Shown: positions 17,049 through 25,585 of the stretch, one piece after another
Numbering within the stretch: position 1 is the stretch's first letter
How the letters are laid out: every line of letters begins with the position of its first letter
Origin: 2-12-FULL-35-15 sp036386835
Lineage (GTDB): Bacteria; Bacteroidota; Bacteroidia; 2-12-FULL-35-15
NCBI GenBank assembly: GCA_036386835.1
Contig: DASVUX010000027.1
Coordinates: 62,001 to 126,000 of the forward strand
Direction: 5' to 3'
DNA length: 64,000 nucleotides
The notes under the pieces: model-generated
Databases searched by the model: none
What the model was told of the DNA's origin: nothing
Seen by the model: only the letters and a program-made list of their open reading frames with translations
Position numbers and translations under genes: made by a program

Positions 17049-17981
17049 ATGAAAAACAACAACTTGCGGAAGCTGGGAATGCTTCTGATCCCCATGAGTC
17101 TTATTTACGCCTGCAGTCCGCCAAAATCTGTGATCAATTCAGGTAAGGTGGTTACCAAGAACCAGGTGCGTTTTGGTACCCATTATTCTGTGAACGTTTC
17201 CACCTCGCCAATTACAGAGTCGATTGAAGGTGTAAAAGAATTTAAGAACATTGCGGACAAGGATACTTTCCACTGGGATAAAGGTCTTGAACACCTGAAT
17301 GCGGCAGCGATAGCTTATTGTCTTGACCCGATAGGATACAAGGCCGATTTTTACCTGCGTTACGGGATTGGTTTCAATACGGATATCGGTTACAGGTATT
17401 CCGGGAAGGCACACACTATTGATGCCCGTTACCAGTTCCTTGGTTCGAACAGCACTTACCAGTATTCTGATTATAAAGGAATGTACGGAAGTATCGGTGT
17501 TCAGTACGGCTGGCAGAATTATGGTTTTGGCGATAAGAAATTCGATCAGCTGAAACGTGTCTTTAATCTTAATATGTCAAGAAAGGACATTGCCGTACCA
17601 TTGATTTTTAGTAAGTCATTCGGACCGGAAGAAAAATTCGGTGCTATTTCATTCGGTGTAATCTATACTCATAGCTTTATAAAGTATAATGTGGACCCGG
17701 TGAATGTTTACCTGCGTGACAATGAGGGAGTCCAGCGGATGCTTGCCCCTTTGAATGCGAAGAACAATTACGGTTCGTACGGTTCATTCATTCATATTAA
17801 AGCCGGATATAAATTTATTTATTTCAATGCCGGTATTTCAACTTATTACCAGAAATACGGCACATATCCGCTGCTTGGTGGCGGTGAAGTGCAGCTGAAG
17901 GGCTGGACCTTTGTACCATCATACGGGATCCAGTTTAATATCCTTCCAAGAAAGAAAAACACGGAGCTTCGACACATGTAG
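17049..17981 (+). CDS. Putative outer-membrane beta-barrel lipoprotein
   Basis: 310 residues. The N-terminus has a lipoprotein signal with lipobox SLIYAC, so Cys22 is probably lipidated. The mature sequence is rich in aromatic residues in alternating strands (YLRYGIGFNTDIGYRYSG; YGSIGVQYGWQNYGFG; AGYKFIYFNAGISTYYQKYG) and ends in a Phe/Arg-rich strand. This suggests a small beta-barrel or beta-sandwich at the outer membrane. I do not recognise a named family and see no enzymatic motif. It is a single-gene unit closed by a strong terminator. Confidence 0.7.
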   Translation: MKNNNLRKLGMLLIPMSLIYACSPPKSVINSGKVVTKNQVRFGTHYSVNVSTSPITESIEGVKEFKNIADKDTFHWDKGLEHLNAAAIAYCLDPIGYKADFYLRYGIGFNTDIGYRYSGKAHTIDARYQFLGSNSTYQYSDYKGMYGSIGVQYGWQNYGFGDKKFDQLKRVFNLNMSRKDIAVPLIFSKSFGPEEKFGAISFGVIYTHSFIKYNVDPVNVYLRDNEGVQRMLAPLNAKNNYGSYGSFIHIKAGYKFIYFNAGISTYYQKYGTYPLLGGGEVQLKGWTFVPSYGIQFNILPRKKNTELRHM

Positions 17982-18000
17982 GAGTTTGAACAGAGTGCAG

Positions 18001-18030
18001 GCCGGGGGATCTCATCTCCCGGCTTTTTTA
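18001..18030 (+). terminator. Terminator after the 17049 lipoprotein gene
   Basis: GCCGGGGGAT and ATCTCCCGGC pair (one G:T wobble) around a three-base loop, followed by six T. Confidence 0.85.
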
Positions 18031-18062
18031 TGCCGGACCTGGTTAGATACCGCCATAAATTG

Positions 18063-18070
18063 TAGTTTTG
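18063..18070 (+). promoter_or_regulatory. -7 promoter element of the GlcD-type oxidase gene
   Basis: TAGTTTTG matches TAnnTTTG and ends 17 bases before the ATG at 18088. It also explains why upstream in-frame sequence is not part of the protein. No convincing -33 TTG is visible at the usual spacing. Confidence 0.55.
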
Positions 18071-18087
18071 CAGCCATATATCGTAAC

Positions 18088-19494
18088 ATGGGCTATAATA
18101 AGATCACTCCTGGTAATTTAATTGAACTTAAGAATATCCTTTCAGAAGAATTTGTGTCTGTTAATTCCGAAGTCCTTTCTGATTACGGCCATGATGAAAC
18201 AGAAGATCTGCTCTTTCTTCCTGAAGTGGTTGTTAAACCGAGGACTGCTGAAGAGATTTCCGCGATCCTGAAATTCGCCAATAAATACCTGGTCCCGGTA
18301 ACAGCCAGGGGCGCGGGAACGGGGTTAAGCGGAGGCGCACTGCCGGTACATGGCGGGATCATTCTTTCCATGGAACGTTTTAATTCGATCCTCGGGATCG
18401 ATGAAAGGAATCTCCAGGCAACTGTTGAGCCCGGAGTGATCAATGAGGTCTTTAAAAATGCAGTGGCTGAAAAAGGGTTGTTCTATCCGCCTGACCCTGC
18501 AAGCAAAGGAAGCTGTTTCCTTGGCGGGAATGTTGCTGAAAGCAGCGGGGGCCCGAAATGCGTAAAATACGGAACAACCAAAGATTATATCCTGAACCTT
18601 GAAGTTGTGCTTCCTACCGGTGAAATCATCAGTACAGGCGCCAACACATTAAAGAATTCCACCGGCTACAACCTGACGCAGCTGATGGTAGGGAGTGAAG
18701 GCACACTTGGAATAGTAACCAAAATAACAGTTAAATTACTTCCACATCCTAAATATGATCTTCTCATGCTGGTACCTTTCAGGAGCCTTGATGAAGCCTG
18801 TGCCGCAGTAAGTGAAGTGTTTCGGGCCGGCTTTACTCCCAGCGCCCTTGAATTGATGGAACGTGACGCGCTTGACTGGGTGAGCAGGTATGTCCAGAGC
18901 AGCGTGGTTAAACTCGAAAATGATATTGAAGCGCATCTGCTGATCGAAGTGGACGGGAATGATCCGGAGGTGCTGATGAAAGCGATGGAGGCAATAGCAG
19001 AGCTGATGGCAAAGTATGATACTGCCGATGTGCTTTTTGCCGACAGTGCGGCACAGAAAAATGAGCTGTGGCGTTTACGGAGGGGCATCAATGAAGCCGT
19101 AAAGAACAATGCTGTAAGCAAAGAACAGGATACGGTTGTTCCGCGTGCAGAGCTTCCCAGGCTGGTAAAGGGCGTGAAGGCGGTTGGAGAAAAGTATGCG
19201 TTTAAAACCGTATGTTATGGTCATGCAGGTGACGGAAACCTGCATATCCGGCTGATCAAAGGCGACCTCAGCAATGAGCAGTGGGATGGTGATTATATCA
19301 AAAAGGCGATAGCGGAGATCTTCAGTTTATGCAAAGAGCTGGGAGGGACTATCAGCGGTGAGCATGGAATTGGTTTAGTGCAACAGGAATATATGAGTAT
19401 TGTTTTTTCCCGGAAAGCGCTGGACATCCAACGTTCGATCAAAAAGGTTTTTGACCCGCAGAACATCCTTAATCCGGGGAAGATGTTCGGGTAA
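18088..19494 (+). CDS. FAD-binding oxidoreductase, GlcD/D-lactate dehydrogenase family
   Basis: 468 residues from the ATG at 18088. The frame is open further upstream, but that stretch runs through a terminator and promoter. The FAD-binding PCMH domain (about 35-215) has the pyrophosphate-binding motif TARGAGTGLSGGALP and MVGSEGTLGIVTK. The C-terminal FAD-oxidase domain carries CYGHAGDGNLHIRL and the histidine motif GGTISGEHGIG. Enzymes of this family oxidise 2-hydroxy acids such as glycolate or D-lactate and pass electrons to the respiratory chain. The exact substrate cannot be told. No GlcE/GlcF partners lie beside it; the convergent response-regulator gene begins four bases after its stop. 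Confidence 0.9.
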   Translation: MGYNKITPGNLIELKNILSEEFVSVNSEVLSDYGHDETEDLLFLPEVVVKPRTAEEISAILKFANKYLVPVTARGAGTGLSGGALPVHGGIILSMERFNSILGIDERNLQATVEPGVINEVFKNAVAEKGLFYPPDPASKGSCFLGGNVAESSGGPKCVKYGTTKDYILNLEVVLPTGEIISTGANTLKNSTGYNLTQLMVGSEGTLGIVTKITVKLLPHPKYDLLMLVPFRSLDEACAAVSEVFRAGFTPSALELMERDALDWVSRYVQSSVVKLENDIEAHLLIEVDGNDPEVLMKAMEAIAELMAKYDTADVLFADSAAQKNELWRLRRGINEAVKNNAVSKEQDTVVPRAELPRLVKGVKAVGEKYAFKTVCYGHAGDGNLHIRLIKGDLSNEQWDGDYIKKAIAEIFSLCKELGGTISGEHGIGLVQQEYMSIVFSRKALDIQRSIKKVFDPQNILNPGKMFG

Positions 19495-19497
19495 TTG

Positions 19498-19947
19498 TTA
19501 CACCGTTCCCTGCACAGGATGATTAAGGATCAGCCAGTACATCCCAAGATCTGAAACAGCTTTTGTGAAATTATCGAATTCAACCGGCTTAACGATATAG
19601 CTGTTTGCCCCAAGGTCATAACAACGTTTAATATCAGGATCTTCAGCCGAAGAAGTAAGCACAACCACGGGAATTGCTTTTGTGCGCACATCGCCTTTGA
19701 TCTTTGCCAGGACCTCCATGCCATTTATCTTTGGCATTTTAAGATCGAGAAGCATTACCCTTGGGGCCTTAGCTGCCATCTCCATTTGTTCGGTCGTATT
19801 GTCCCCAAAAATAAAGTTCAGGGCTTCAGCCCCGTCTTTCAGGTGTACGAGCTTATTCGCGAGATTATTCTTTTTTAATGCACGAATTACGAGAGCGGCA
19901 TCATCAAGATTGTCCTCTACTAATATTATCTCCAGTTCTCCAGTCAT
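19498..19947 (-). CDS. Single-domain response regulator (Rcp1-like)
   Basis: 149 residues forming one receiver domain with acidic E11/D12, phospho-acceptor D68 in VMLLDLKMPKINGMEVL, Thr/Ser in VVLTSSAEDP and Lys in YIVKPVEF. There is no output domain. The loop between helix 2 and strand 3 is longer than in CheY, typical of the Rcp1 type partnered with phytochrome-like kinases. It is the last gene of a three-gene operon (STAS-like protein, histidine kinase, regulator), 18 bases after the kinase. It likely receives the phosphate from that kinase. Confidence 0.88.
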   Translation of the reverse strand: MTGELEIILVEDNLDDAALVIRALKKNNLANKLVHLKDGAEALNFIFGDNTTEQMEMAAKAPRVMLLDLKMPKINGMEVLAKIKGDVRTKAIPVVVLTSSAEDPDIKRCYDLGANSYIVKPVEFDNFTKAVSDLGMYWLILNHPVQGTV

Positions 19948-19965
19948 GTTATAAATTTTAAGTGA

Positions 19966-21084
19966 TTACTCTAGTGTAAAATAAAATGTTGCCCCTTCTC
20001 CCGGCTTGGCTTCTGCCCATACTTTTCCTCCGTGCCTTGTTACTATCCGTTTAACAAGGGCCAGCCCCACACCGGTGCCTTCAAATTCTTCCGCTGAATG
20101 GAGACGCTGAAAAACTCCGAAGAGTTTGTCATAATACTGCATGTCAAACCCAACACCATTGTCCTGCACGAAATACACAACACCCTCTTTCCGTTTATTT
20201 GCGCCAATCGTCACAACCGGTTTTTCTACAGCCGAACTATATTTAACGGCATTATTGATAAGGTTGGTAAGTACGAGAGAAACCAGGTTCAGATCCGCAT
20301 TCACGGCAGGAAGGTCCTGTACTTTAACTTCTGCCTTTGTTTCGAAAATAGAACCTTTCAATTCTTCCAATATATTCCGCACCAGAGCGGTCATATCAAT
20401 TTTTTGTTTCTGAAGCTCTTTTTTACCGGTACGCGAAAAAGTAAGAAGGTCATCGATGAGCTGCCCCATTTTTTTTGCATTTCTCATCACCCCTTCCATC
20501 ATGTCTTTTCCATCCTTGTCGAGTTTATCCGCGAGATCAACAGAAAGGATCTTGGTATATCCGTGAATGGCGCGAAGAGGGGAGCGAAGGTCATGGGATA
20601 CAGAATAAGTAAATGCTTCCAGCTCTTTATTTGCAATCTCCAGCTCCTGGAGATTTCTTTCCATTTTTTTATTCAGGCGTGAAACTTCAGCCGCTTTTTG
20701 TTCAAGCTCTTTCGAATGCAGCATTTCCGTATCTTTAGCTGCCTGGAGCTCTTCTGCAAGTGTATTCAATCCTACCGCTATGGCATCAAGCTCATCCCCC
20801 GACTCGGTGATCTCTGCCTTGGCAGTAAAATCCATAAGGGTGTATTGCAATAATACCTGCATAAGGCCATCAATCCGTTCACGGAATTGTTTTACCGCTT
20901 TTCCTGAAGCCTGCAATTCCTCACCAAGCGTATTGAGCCCGGCAATTATTGCATCAAGTTCATCGCCTTTCTCGGAGATCACCGCACGCGCAGAATAATC
21001 ACCGGTAGTGGTATAATGGAGTATAAGCGCAAAGATCTTCTCGATGCGTTCATCCTGTTTATATTTATTGCTGAGATCTTCCAC
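19966..21084 (-). CDS. Cytoplasmic histidine kinase with duplicated HAMP-like segments
   Basis: 372 residues starting at a GTG that directly abuts the TAG of the upstream gene, which suggests translational coupling. Residues about 13-60 and 70-115 are two copies of one HAMP-like unit (shared GDELDAI..GLNTL.EELQA), then a coiled coil to about 158. The kinase core follows: H164 in FTYSVSHDLRSPLRA, N box NLINNAVKYSS, G1 VQDNGVGFD, F box and G2 EGTGVGLALVKRIV. There is no membrane segment. HAMP units normally relay signals from a membrane sensor; two in series without one suggests input by protein binding, perhaps from the STAS-like partner. The kinase core resembles phytochrome-type enzymes. Confidence 0.88.
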   Translation of the reverse strand: MEDLSNKYKQDERIEKIFALILHYTTTGDYSARAVISEKGDELDAIIAGLNTLGEELQASGKAVKQFRERIDGLMQVLLQYTLMDFTAKAEITESGDELDAIAVGLNTLAEELQAAKDTEMLHSKELEQKAAEVSRLNKKMERNLQELEIANKELEAFTYSVSHDLRSPLRAIHGYTKILSVDLADKLDKDGKDMMEGVMRNAKKMGQLIDDLLTFSRTGKKELQKQKIDMTALVRNILEELKGSIFETKAEVKVQDLPAVNADLNLVSLVLTNLINNAVKYSSAVEKPVVTIGANKRKEGVVYFVQDNGVGFDMQYYDKLFGVFQRLHSAEEFEGTGVGLALVKRIVTRHGGKVWAEAKPGEGATFYFTLE

Positions 21085-21489
21085 CTACAAATATTGTTTG
21101 ATCCATTCTTTAGCTTCCTTCTCGTTCGAGAAGAATTTTGCAGGATAGGTTGGAGGTTTTAATCCGAAAAAAAGATTAGCGATCATCCTGCTTAAAGGTG
21201 AGGTGGAGATGAGTGCCATGGCCTTTGTGACATCTTCCAGCTGCTGCGCGATAAAATCTCGGTCTTCTTTTTTTGGCGGCTTGGAATTGCTGTTTGTTTC
21301 CAGGATCATGCAGATCTTTTTATTGCCCACCATCGTTTTGAAATCATCAAGACGCTTCTGTGACTGTTCACGGGTGAGGTCCTCGGGCTTTGCTCCGGGT
21401 TTGGGCATCGAATACATTATGCCATCCTCATCAAACCAAATGATGCTGGTTTCCCAGTCAATTGTTTTTACATTCGCAGGTATTTCCAT
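21085..21489 (-). CDS. STAS/SpoIIAA-like protein of a kinase operon
   Basis: 134 residues from the ATG at 21489. A TTG 18 bases upstream lies inside the -7 promoter element and cannot be the start. The fold pattern (strand WFDEDGIMYSM, then KKICMILETN, then helix LEDVTKAMALIST, then the C-terminal NEKEAKEWIKQYL) is that of the STAS/SpoIIAA-like family, where small proteins bind nucleotides or partner kinases. It is the first gene of the kinase operon, ending on the base before the kinase GTG. I infer a role as a sensor or modulator of the kinase. Family placement is moderately sure. Confidence 0.7.
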   Translation of the reverse strand: MEIPANVKTIDWETSIIWFDEDGIMYSMPKPGAKPEDLTREQSQKRLDDFKTMVGNKKICMILETNSNSKPPKKEDRDFIAQQLEDVTKAMALISTSPLSRMIANLFFGLKPPTYPAKFFSNEKEAKEWIKQYL

Positions 21490-21504
21490 AGAGTATGTTT
21501 GGTT

Positions 21505-21512
21505 CAAAGATA
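21505..21512 (-). promoter_or_regulatory. -7 promoter element of the STAS-kinase-regulator operon
   Basis: TATCTTTG on the minus strand lies 15 bases upstream of the ATG at 21489. A TTTGACT sequence (near 21525-21531) lies further upstream at slightly short spacing (15 instead of 17-23). Confidence 0.6.
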
Positions 21513-21623
21513 GGTTTAAATGAGAGTCAAATTCCCGTTTTCTAAAGGGATTTCATTCCGCAAAACACCTGCCGCTATTTCAGTACCTCCCCGGGGCATT
21601 TTAAAATGATTTCTGAACAGGGG

Positions 21624-21866
21624 TTAATATCCCGATTCTTTCAATTTCGCTTCGTACTTATCTTTAACATATTGATTGATGTAGGTAGTAAGGCCTTTAC
21701 CTGCTATAGCAAGCTCTTTCATGTGCTCTATTGCAGATTCCCCGGCACTTTCATAGGAGTATTTATAGATTGAACCATCTACGAACTGAACAATAATGTG
21801 CTCTTTTTCGATCTCGTAGAATTCCACACCGCTTGTGCCCGAATTGCTTTTTTTATACTGTTCCAT
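21624..21866 (-). CDS. Small KTSC-like protein
   Basis: 80 residues, no signal peptide. The middle part (EHIIVQFVDGSIYKYSYES) resembles the KTSC domain, in which a short beta hairpin with F..GS.Y.Y is conserved. The C-terminal half is helical (GLTTYINQYVKDKYEAKLKE). KTSC domains occur alone or fused to nucleic-acid-related enzymes and their role is not settled. It stands alone between the STAS operon and the zinc-ribbon gene. Confidence 0.6.
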   Translation of the reverse strand: MEQYKKSNSGTSGVEFYEIEKEHIIVQFVDGSIYKYSYESAGESAIEHMKELAIAGKGLTTYINQYVKDKYEAKLKESGY

Positions 21867-21947
21867 ACAGGCAGCTAGTCAAAGTACTTGCCAGTTGAAT
21901 GGGGAATGTTTTCTACAGCATAGTAAAGCCGGAATGAATGCGGATTA

Positions 21948-23072
21948 TTAATGGTTGAACATCATAATACCATAGTAAGTACCAATTCCGAGGGCGATCC
22001 CTCCAAGCACTGCAAGAACAATCTTTATAACGCTGTAAGGCCGCTCACCCTGGACTTCCCCGGTCCTCCCGTTGATCATGAACCGGTAAACCTTTTTATT
22101 GTAGCGGTATGCGCTGAGCCAGACCGGGAGCAGGATGTGTTTGAAAGTTATATCATTATATACCGTATCCGTTGAAGTGATGCGCTGGTGATCACCCCCG
22201 ATATCATTGCAGATGGAATTCCTGATCCCTGCATCCATGATAAGTTTCGATTTTTCGAAACCTGTCTTTACATCAACCTGGTAGCTTTCAGTCCTGAAAC
22301 CGCTCAGGTATTTGTCGTTGTAATCAGTGATGCTCTCCATATCCCAGGGTTCCAGGGCATTTGTGTATTTCTCGGGAAGTGAATTGCTCGCAAGTACAAG
22401 CACATCATCAAAATCATTATACACAGTTCCGCTTGCGAAGCTCCAGCGGATCTTTGTTACAGTCCGTGTACGGTGTTCAGTCTGGCCGTTTACAGTGATC
22501 GTATAGGATTCCGTTGTGGTATAATTATCACCGCGCTGACCTGTATAGGAGCTGACGGTTTTGGAATCATACGTCCAGTAAGGGATGTACATCCCGTTCA
22601 GTTTCTCTGCATTATCAACATATTGTTTAAGGTCATTTGGCGCAAACCATAAACCTTTCACCCAGTTCCTGAATTCCGCAAAAGCAGACTTCTGGTCAAC
22701 TTTAAAAGGGAGAAGGTATTTTGGTTTGATGATGCTTGATGATGTTCCGCCACCGGTAATCACAATCGGGGAAGCACAAAAAGGGCAGCTGTCAGAAGTG
22801 ATATTTGGCTTAAGACTCGATGAAGCCCCGCAGTTGCTGCACTTAACAGTTGTTATTTCCTGTTTTTCTACACCGGGGCTGTTCTCATTAAGGAATTTCT
22901 CAAAGTCGATCTCTTCAACTATTGTTGCGTTCGAAGCTTCGGAGATCTCATTTTTACAACCGCAGTATTCACATTTAAGATGCGCGGTTCCGGGGGCGTA
23001 TTTAAGCAATGCACCGCATTCACGGCAGTCGAGCTCCCTGGAGGTGGCCTGGATCGGTTCTTCTAATTCCAT
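21948..23072 (-). CDS. Zinc-ribbon membrane protein (YdjG-like), partner of SPFH protein
   Basis: 374 residues. Two zinc ribbons at the N-terminus: CRECG...CEYCGC (about 16-39) and CSNCG...CPFCASP (about 78-99). A long middle domain with WFAPNDLKQYVDNAEKLNGM and YIPYWTYD follows. A single C-terminal membrane helix (IKIVLAVLGGIALGIGTYYG) ends the protein. Homologues are often misnamed primosomal protein N' helicase because of the zinc ribbon; no helicase motif is present. It follows the SPFH-GYF gene by 83 bases on the same strand. In Bacillus the same two protein types are ydjG and ydjI in the pspA operon, implying a membrane stress role, by analogy only. Confidence 0.82.
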   Translation of the reverse strand: MELEEPIQATSRELDCRECGALLKYAPGTAHLKCEYCGCKNEISEASNATIVEEIDFEKFLNENSPGVEKQEITTVKCSNCGASSSLKPNITSDSCPFCASPIVITGGGTSSSIIKPKYLLPFKVDQKSAFAEFRNWVKGLWFAPNDLKQYVDNAEKLNGMYIPYWTYDSKTVSSYTGQRGDNYTTTESYTITVNGQTEHRTRTVTKIRWSFASGTVYNDFDDVLVLASNSLPEKYTNALEPWDMESITDYNDKYLSGFRTESYQVDVKTGFEKSKLIMDAGIRNSICNDIGGDHQRITSTDTVYNDITFKHILLPVWLSAYRYNKKVYRFMINGRTGEVQGERPYSVIKIVLAVLGGIALGIGTYYGIMMFNH

Positions 23073-23155
23073 GGAAAGAGTTTAATCATTAAGCGTTAAA
23101 TTTAGTGGGCATTGAAAGTCAAAAGCGTAACAAAAACTTTTAACTCTTCTTTCAT

Positions 23156-24268
23156 TTACATTGGCGGAGGCAATGGAGGTGGAACAGCGGAAAACAATTT
23201 CGCCAGCTCTGAAACCGATTCAGCCGATGCCCAGGCAGGCATCCCGTTCTTCCATACAAGTGAATCTTTTTTAAATGTGCCCTGCTGTATCATCTGTGAT
23301 AAAGCCTGTTCTGTAAAAGGCCCGGTCTGTGCTCCATTCGCTGCAACGAAATACTGCGTTGCCGGTGGTGGCGGAGGAGGTGTGTTGTGATTTTGATTCG
23401 GATTGAACTGAGTTTGATTGAACATGTTCCCCATCTGGTTTGCCATTCCGAAGCCCATTCCCATTCCCACACCGGCACCCATAATGCTGTTGCCGTTTTC
23501 GGCAGCGGCCTCCATGGAATTCGCTGCCTGGAACTGCGTGTAAGCCCCAAGGTTCCCTATAATTCCCATGCTGCTCCTTTTATCAAGCGCTGCTTCTACT
23601 TCCGGAGGCAGTGAAATATTTTCGATGAGCAGCTTTGTGACCTCGATCCCGAGTTCCTGAAATTCAGGGTTGATTTTGGCGCCAACAAATTTTGAAAGCT
23701 CATCATAATTGGAAGCGAGATCAAGGGCCGGGATCTTGCTTTCAGCGATCGCATCGGTGAACCGTGTGACCACGAGGTTGCGTAACTGGTCAGTGATCTC
23801 TTCCGTTGTAAAATGCGCATCTGTTCCTGCAATTTCTTTAAGGAATTTTTTAGCATCCACCACGCGAAGCGCATAAGTTCCGAACGCCCTGAGCCGGATA
23901 GGCCCGAATTCAGCATCACGCAGCATGATGGGATTTTTTGTTCCCCATTTCTGGTTGGTGAACTGCTTTGTATTTACATAATATACTTCCGCTTTAAAAG
24001 GGCTGTTAAACCCGAATTTCCAGCTTTTCAGCGTGGTCATTATGGGCATGTTCTGTGTTTGCAGGGTGTATAATCCCGGTCTGAACTCATCCGCCACCTG
24101 TCCCTCATTGACAAACACTGCTACCTGCGATTCACGGACAGTAAGCTTTGCACCCATTTTGATCTCGTTCTGATAACGCGGATGACGCCATACCATTGTA
24201 TCGTTTGAACTGTCCGTCCATTCAATAACGTCAACAAATTCCCCTTTTATTTTGTCAAATAGTCCCAT
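23156..24268 (-). CDS. SPFH (YdjI-like) protein with C-terminal GYF_2 domain
   Basis: 370 residues. There is no signal peptide or membrane helix at the start (MGLFDKIKGEFVDVIEWTDS). The SPFH region spans about 20-235 (GQVADEFRPGLYTLQTQNMP, then LLIENISLPPEVEAALDKRSS). A Gly/Met/Asn-rich segment (about 240-290, MGAGVGMGMGFGMANQMG) and a Pro run lead to a GYF_2 domain (YFVAANGAQTGPFTEQALSQ...LVWKNGMPAW), which usually binds proline-rich or partner peptides. The protein ends in another Pro-rich tail (VPPPLPPPM) that could be bound by such a domain. It is co-oriented with the zinc-ribbon membrane protein downstream, which may recruit it to the membrane. Confidence 0.88.
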   Translation of the reverse strand: MGLFDKIKGEFVDVIEWTDSSNDTMVWRHPRYQNEIKMGAKLTVRESQVAVFVNEGQVADEFRPGLYTLQTQNMPIMTTLKSWKFGFNSPFKAEVYYVNTKQFTNQKWGTKNPIMLRDAEFGPIRLRAFGTYALRVVDAKKFLKEIAGTDAHFTTEEITDQLRNLVVTRFTDAIAESKIPALDLASNYDELSKFVGAKINPEFQELGIEVTKLLIENISLPPEVEAALDKRSSMGIIGNLGAYTQFQAANSMEAAAENGNSIMGAGVGMGMGFGMANQMGNMFNQTQFNPNQNHNTPPPPPPATQYFVAANGAQTGPFTEQALSQMIQQGTFKKDSLVWKNGMPAWASAESVSELAKLFSAVPPPLPPPM

Positions 24269-24296
24269 GATTTCAGTTTAAATTGTTCTGTATATC

Positions 24297-24304
24297 AAAC
24301 ATAA
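24297..24304 (-). promoter_or_regulatory. -7 promoter element of the SPFH-GYF/zinc-ribbon unit
   Basis: TATGTTTG on the minus strand matches TAnnTTTG and lies 28 bases upstream of the SPFH-GYF start. No clear -33 element was seen. Confidence 0.45.
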
Positions 24305-24357
24305 TGTAAATAGGAGAGAAATCAAAAAAATGAATTAAAAAAGGTACTTTTATCAGG

Positions 24358-25584
24358 ATGAATTCCAAACAGATAGTTGTGATAGGCGGAGGTGCCGCAG
24401 GCTTTTTTGCTGCGGTGAATGCAGCGCGTTTATATGCGGATGCCGGGGTGACCCTGCTTGAGAAAACGAATAAGCTCCTTTCAAAAGTAAGAGTCTCAGG
24501 TGGGGGCAGGTGTAACGTAACGCATGCATGCTTTGATAATGGGTTGCTTGTAAAGAATTATCCGAGAGGGGAAAAGGAACTGAGGAGTGTTTTCAGCCGG
24601 TTCAGCACGAATGATACTGTAAAATGGTTTGAAGACAAAGGGGTGAAATTAAAAACGGAAGCGGATGGCAGGATGTTCCCGGTGACTGATAATTCAGAAA
24701 CGATAATAAAATGCCTGCTGGAGGAAGCCGGCAAAGCTGGGGTGATTGTAAAGCAGGGGGCCGATGTGGAGGAGATCCTGGTTAACGGGGAGCAGGACTT
24801 TACAATTGCGATAAAAGGCGGAGGTGAGTTCCGCTGCGGGCGGATCATCATTGCTACCGGGGGCAACCCGAAGAAAGAGGCGTATGCATGGCTCGGGAAG
24901 CTCGGGCATTCGATTGTTCCCCCCGTGCCTTCGCTCTTCACGTTTAATATTCCCGGTGACGCGATCACACACTTGATGGGCGTGGCGGTTCCTTCTGCAA
25001 AGGTAAGGGTGGCAGGCAAAAGACTGGAAACAGAAGGGCCCCTGATGATCACGCATTGGGGAATGAGCGGCCCTGCGATACTCAAAGCATCGGCATGGGG
25101 AGCAAGGATGCTCAGTGAGGAGGATTACAGGTTTACGGCACTGATCAGCTGGCTGCCGAAACATACTGAAGAAAAATTAAGGATCGAATTCAATAACCAG
25201 CGAGATGATAATCCCGCAAAAGCTGTAATTACAAGCTGTCCGCTTGAACTGCCGAAACGATTATGGGAATTTCTTGTACTGAAAGCAGGAATCAGTGATG
25301 AGATAAGATGGGCTGATCTTTCTAAAAAGAATATGAACCAGCTGGTGAATGTAATCCTGAATGACGAATATAAAGTCATGGGAAAGACCACCTTTAAAGA
25401 GGAGTTTGTTACCTGCGGGGGGCTAAGCCTGAAGGAGATCGACCTGGGTACCATGGAAAGCAAGCTGGTGAAAGGATTGTTTTTCGCTGGTGAAGTGGTC
25501 GATGTTGATGGGGTGACCGGTGGGTTCAATTTTCAAAATGCATGGAGTACAGCCTGGGTGGCGGCTAATAATTTAAAATTATGA
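24358..25584 (+). CDS. BaiN/HI0933-family FAD-dependent oxidoreductase
   Basis: 408 residues. The N-terminal Rossmann motif is IGGGAAGFFAAVNAA, followed by LEKTNKLLSKVRVSGGGRCN, the hallmark of the HI0933/BaiN family. The C-terminus carries the second FAD signature KGLFFAGEVVDVDGVTGGFN...AWSTAWVAA. Length is normal for the family. Members have been linked to bile-acid dehydroxylation in gut clostridia, but the activity of most homologues, including this one, is unknown. It is followed one base later by a small lipoprotein gene, so they may be co-transcribed. Confidence 0.9.
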   Translation: MNSKQIVVIGGGAAGFFAAVNAARLYADAGVTLLEKTNKLLSKVRVSGGGRCNVTHACFDNGLLVKNYPRGEKELRSVFSRFSTNDTVKWFEDKGVKLKTEADGRMFPVTDNSETIIKCLLEEAGKAGVIVKQGADVEEILVNGEQDFTIAIKGGGEFRCGRIIIATGGNPKKEAYAWLGKLGHSIVPPVPSLFTFNIPGDAITHLMGVAVPSAKVRVAGKRLETEGPLMITHWGMSGPAILKASAWGARMLSEEDYRFTALISWLPKHTEEKLRIEFNNQRDDNPAKAVITSCPLELPKRLWEFLVLKAGISDEIRWADLSKKNMNQLVNVILNDEYKVMGKTTFKEEFVTCGGLSLKEIDLGTMESKLVKGLFFAGEVVDVDGVTGGFNFQNAWSTAWVAANNLKL

Positions 25585-25585
25585 T

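Noticed and set aside
17911..18087. Extended N-terminus of the GlcD-type protein
   Set aside because: The stretch overlaps the previous gene, a terminator and a -7 promoter box.
20098..20682. Plus-strand open frame opposite the histidine kinase
   Set aside because: A shadow of the kinase gene; its translation shows no protein-like motif.
23340..23400. Gly/Pro-rich repeat segment considered as a tandem repeat or mobile element
   Set aside because: It encodes the Pro-rich linker of the SPFH-GYF protein and is in frame.
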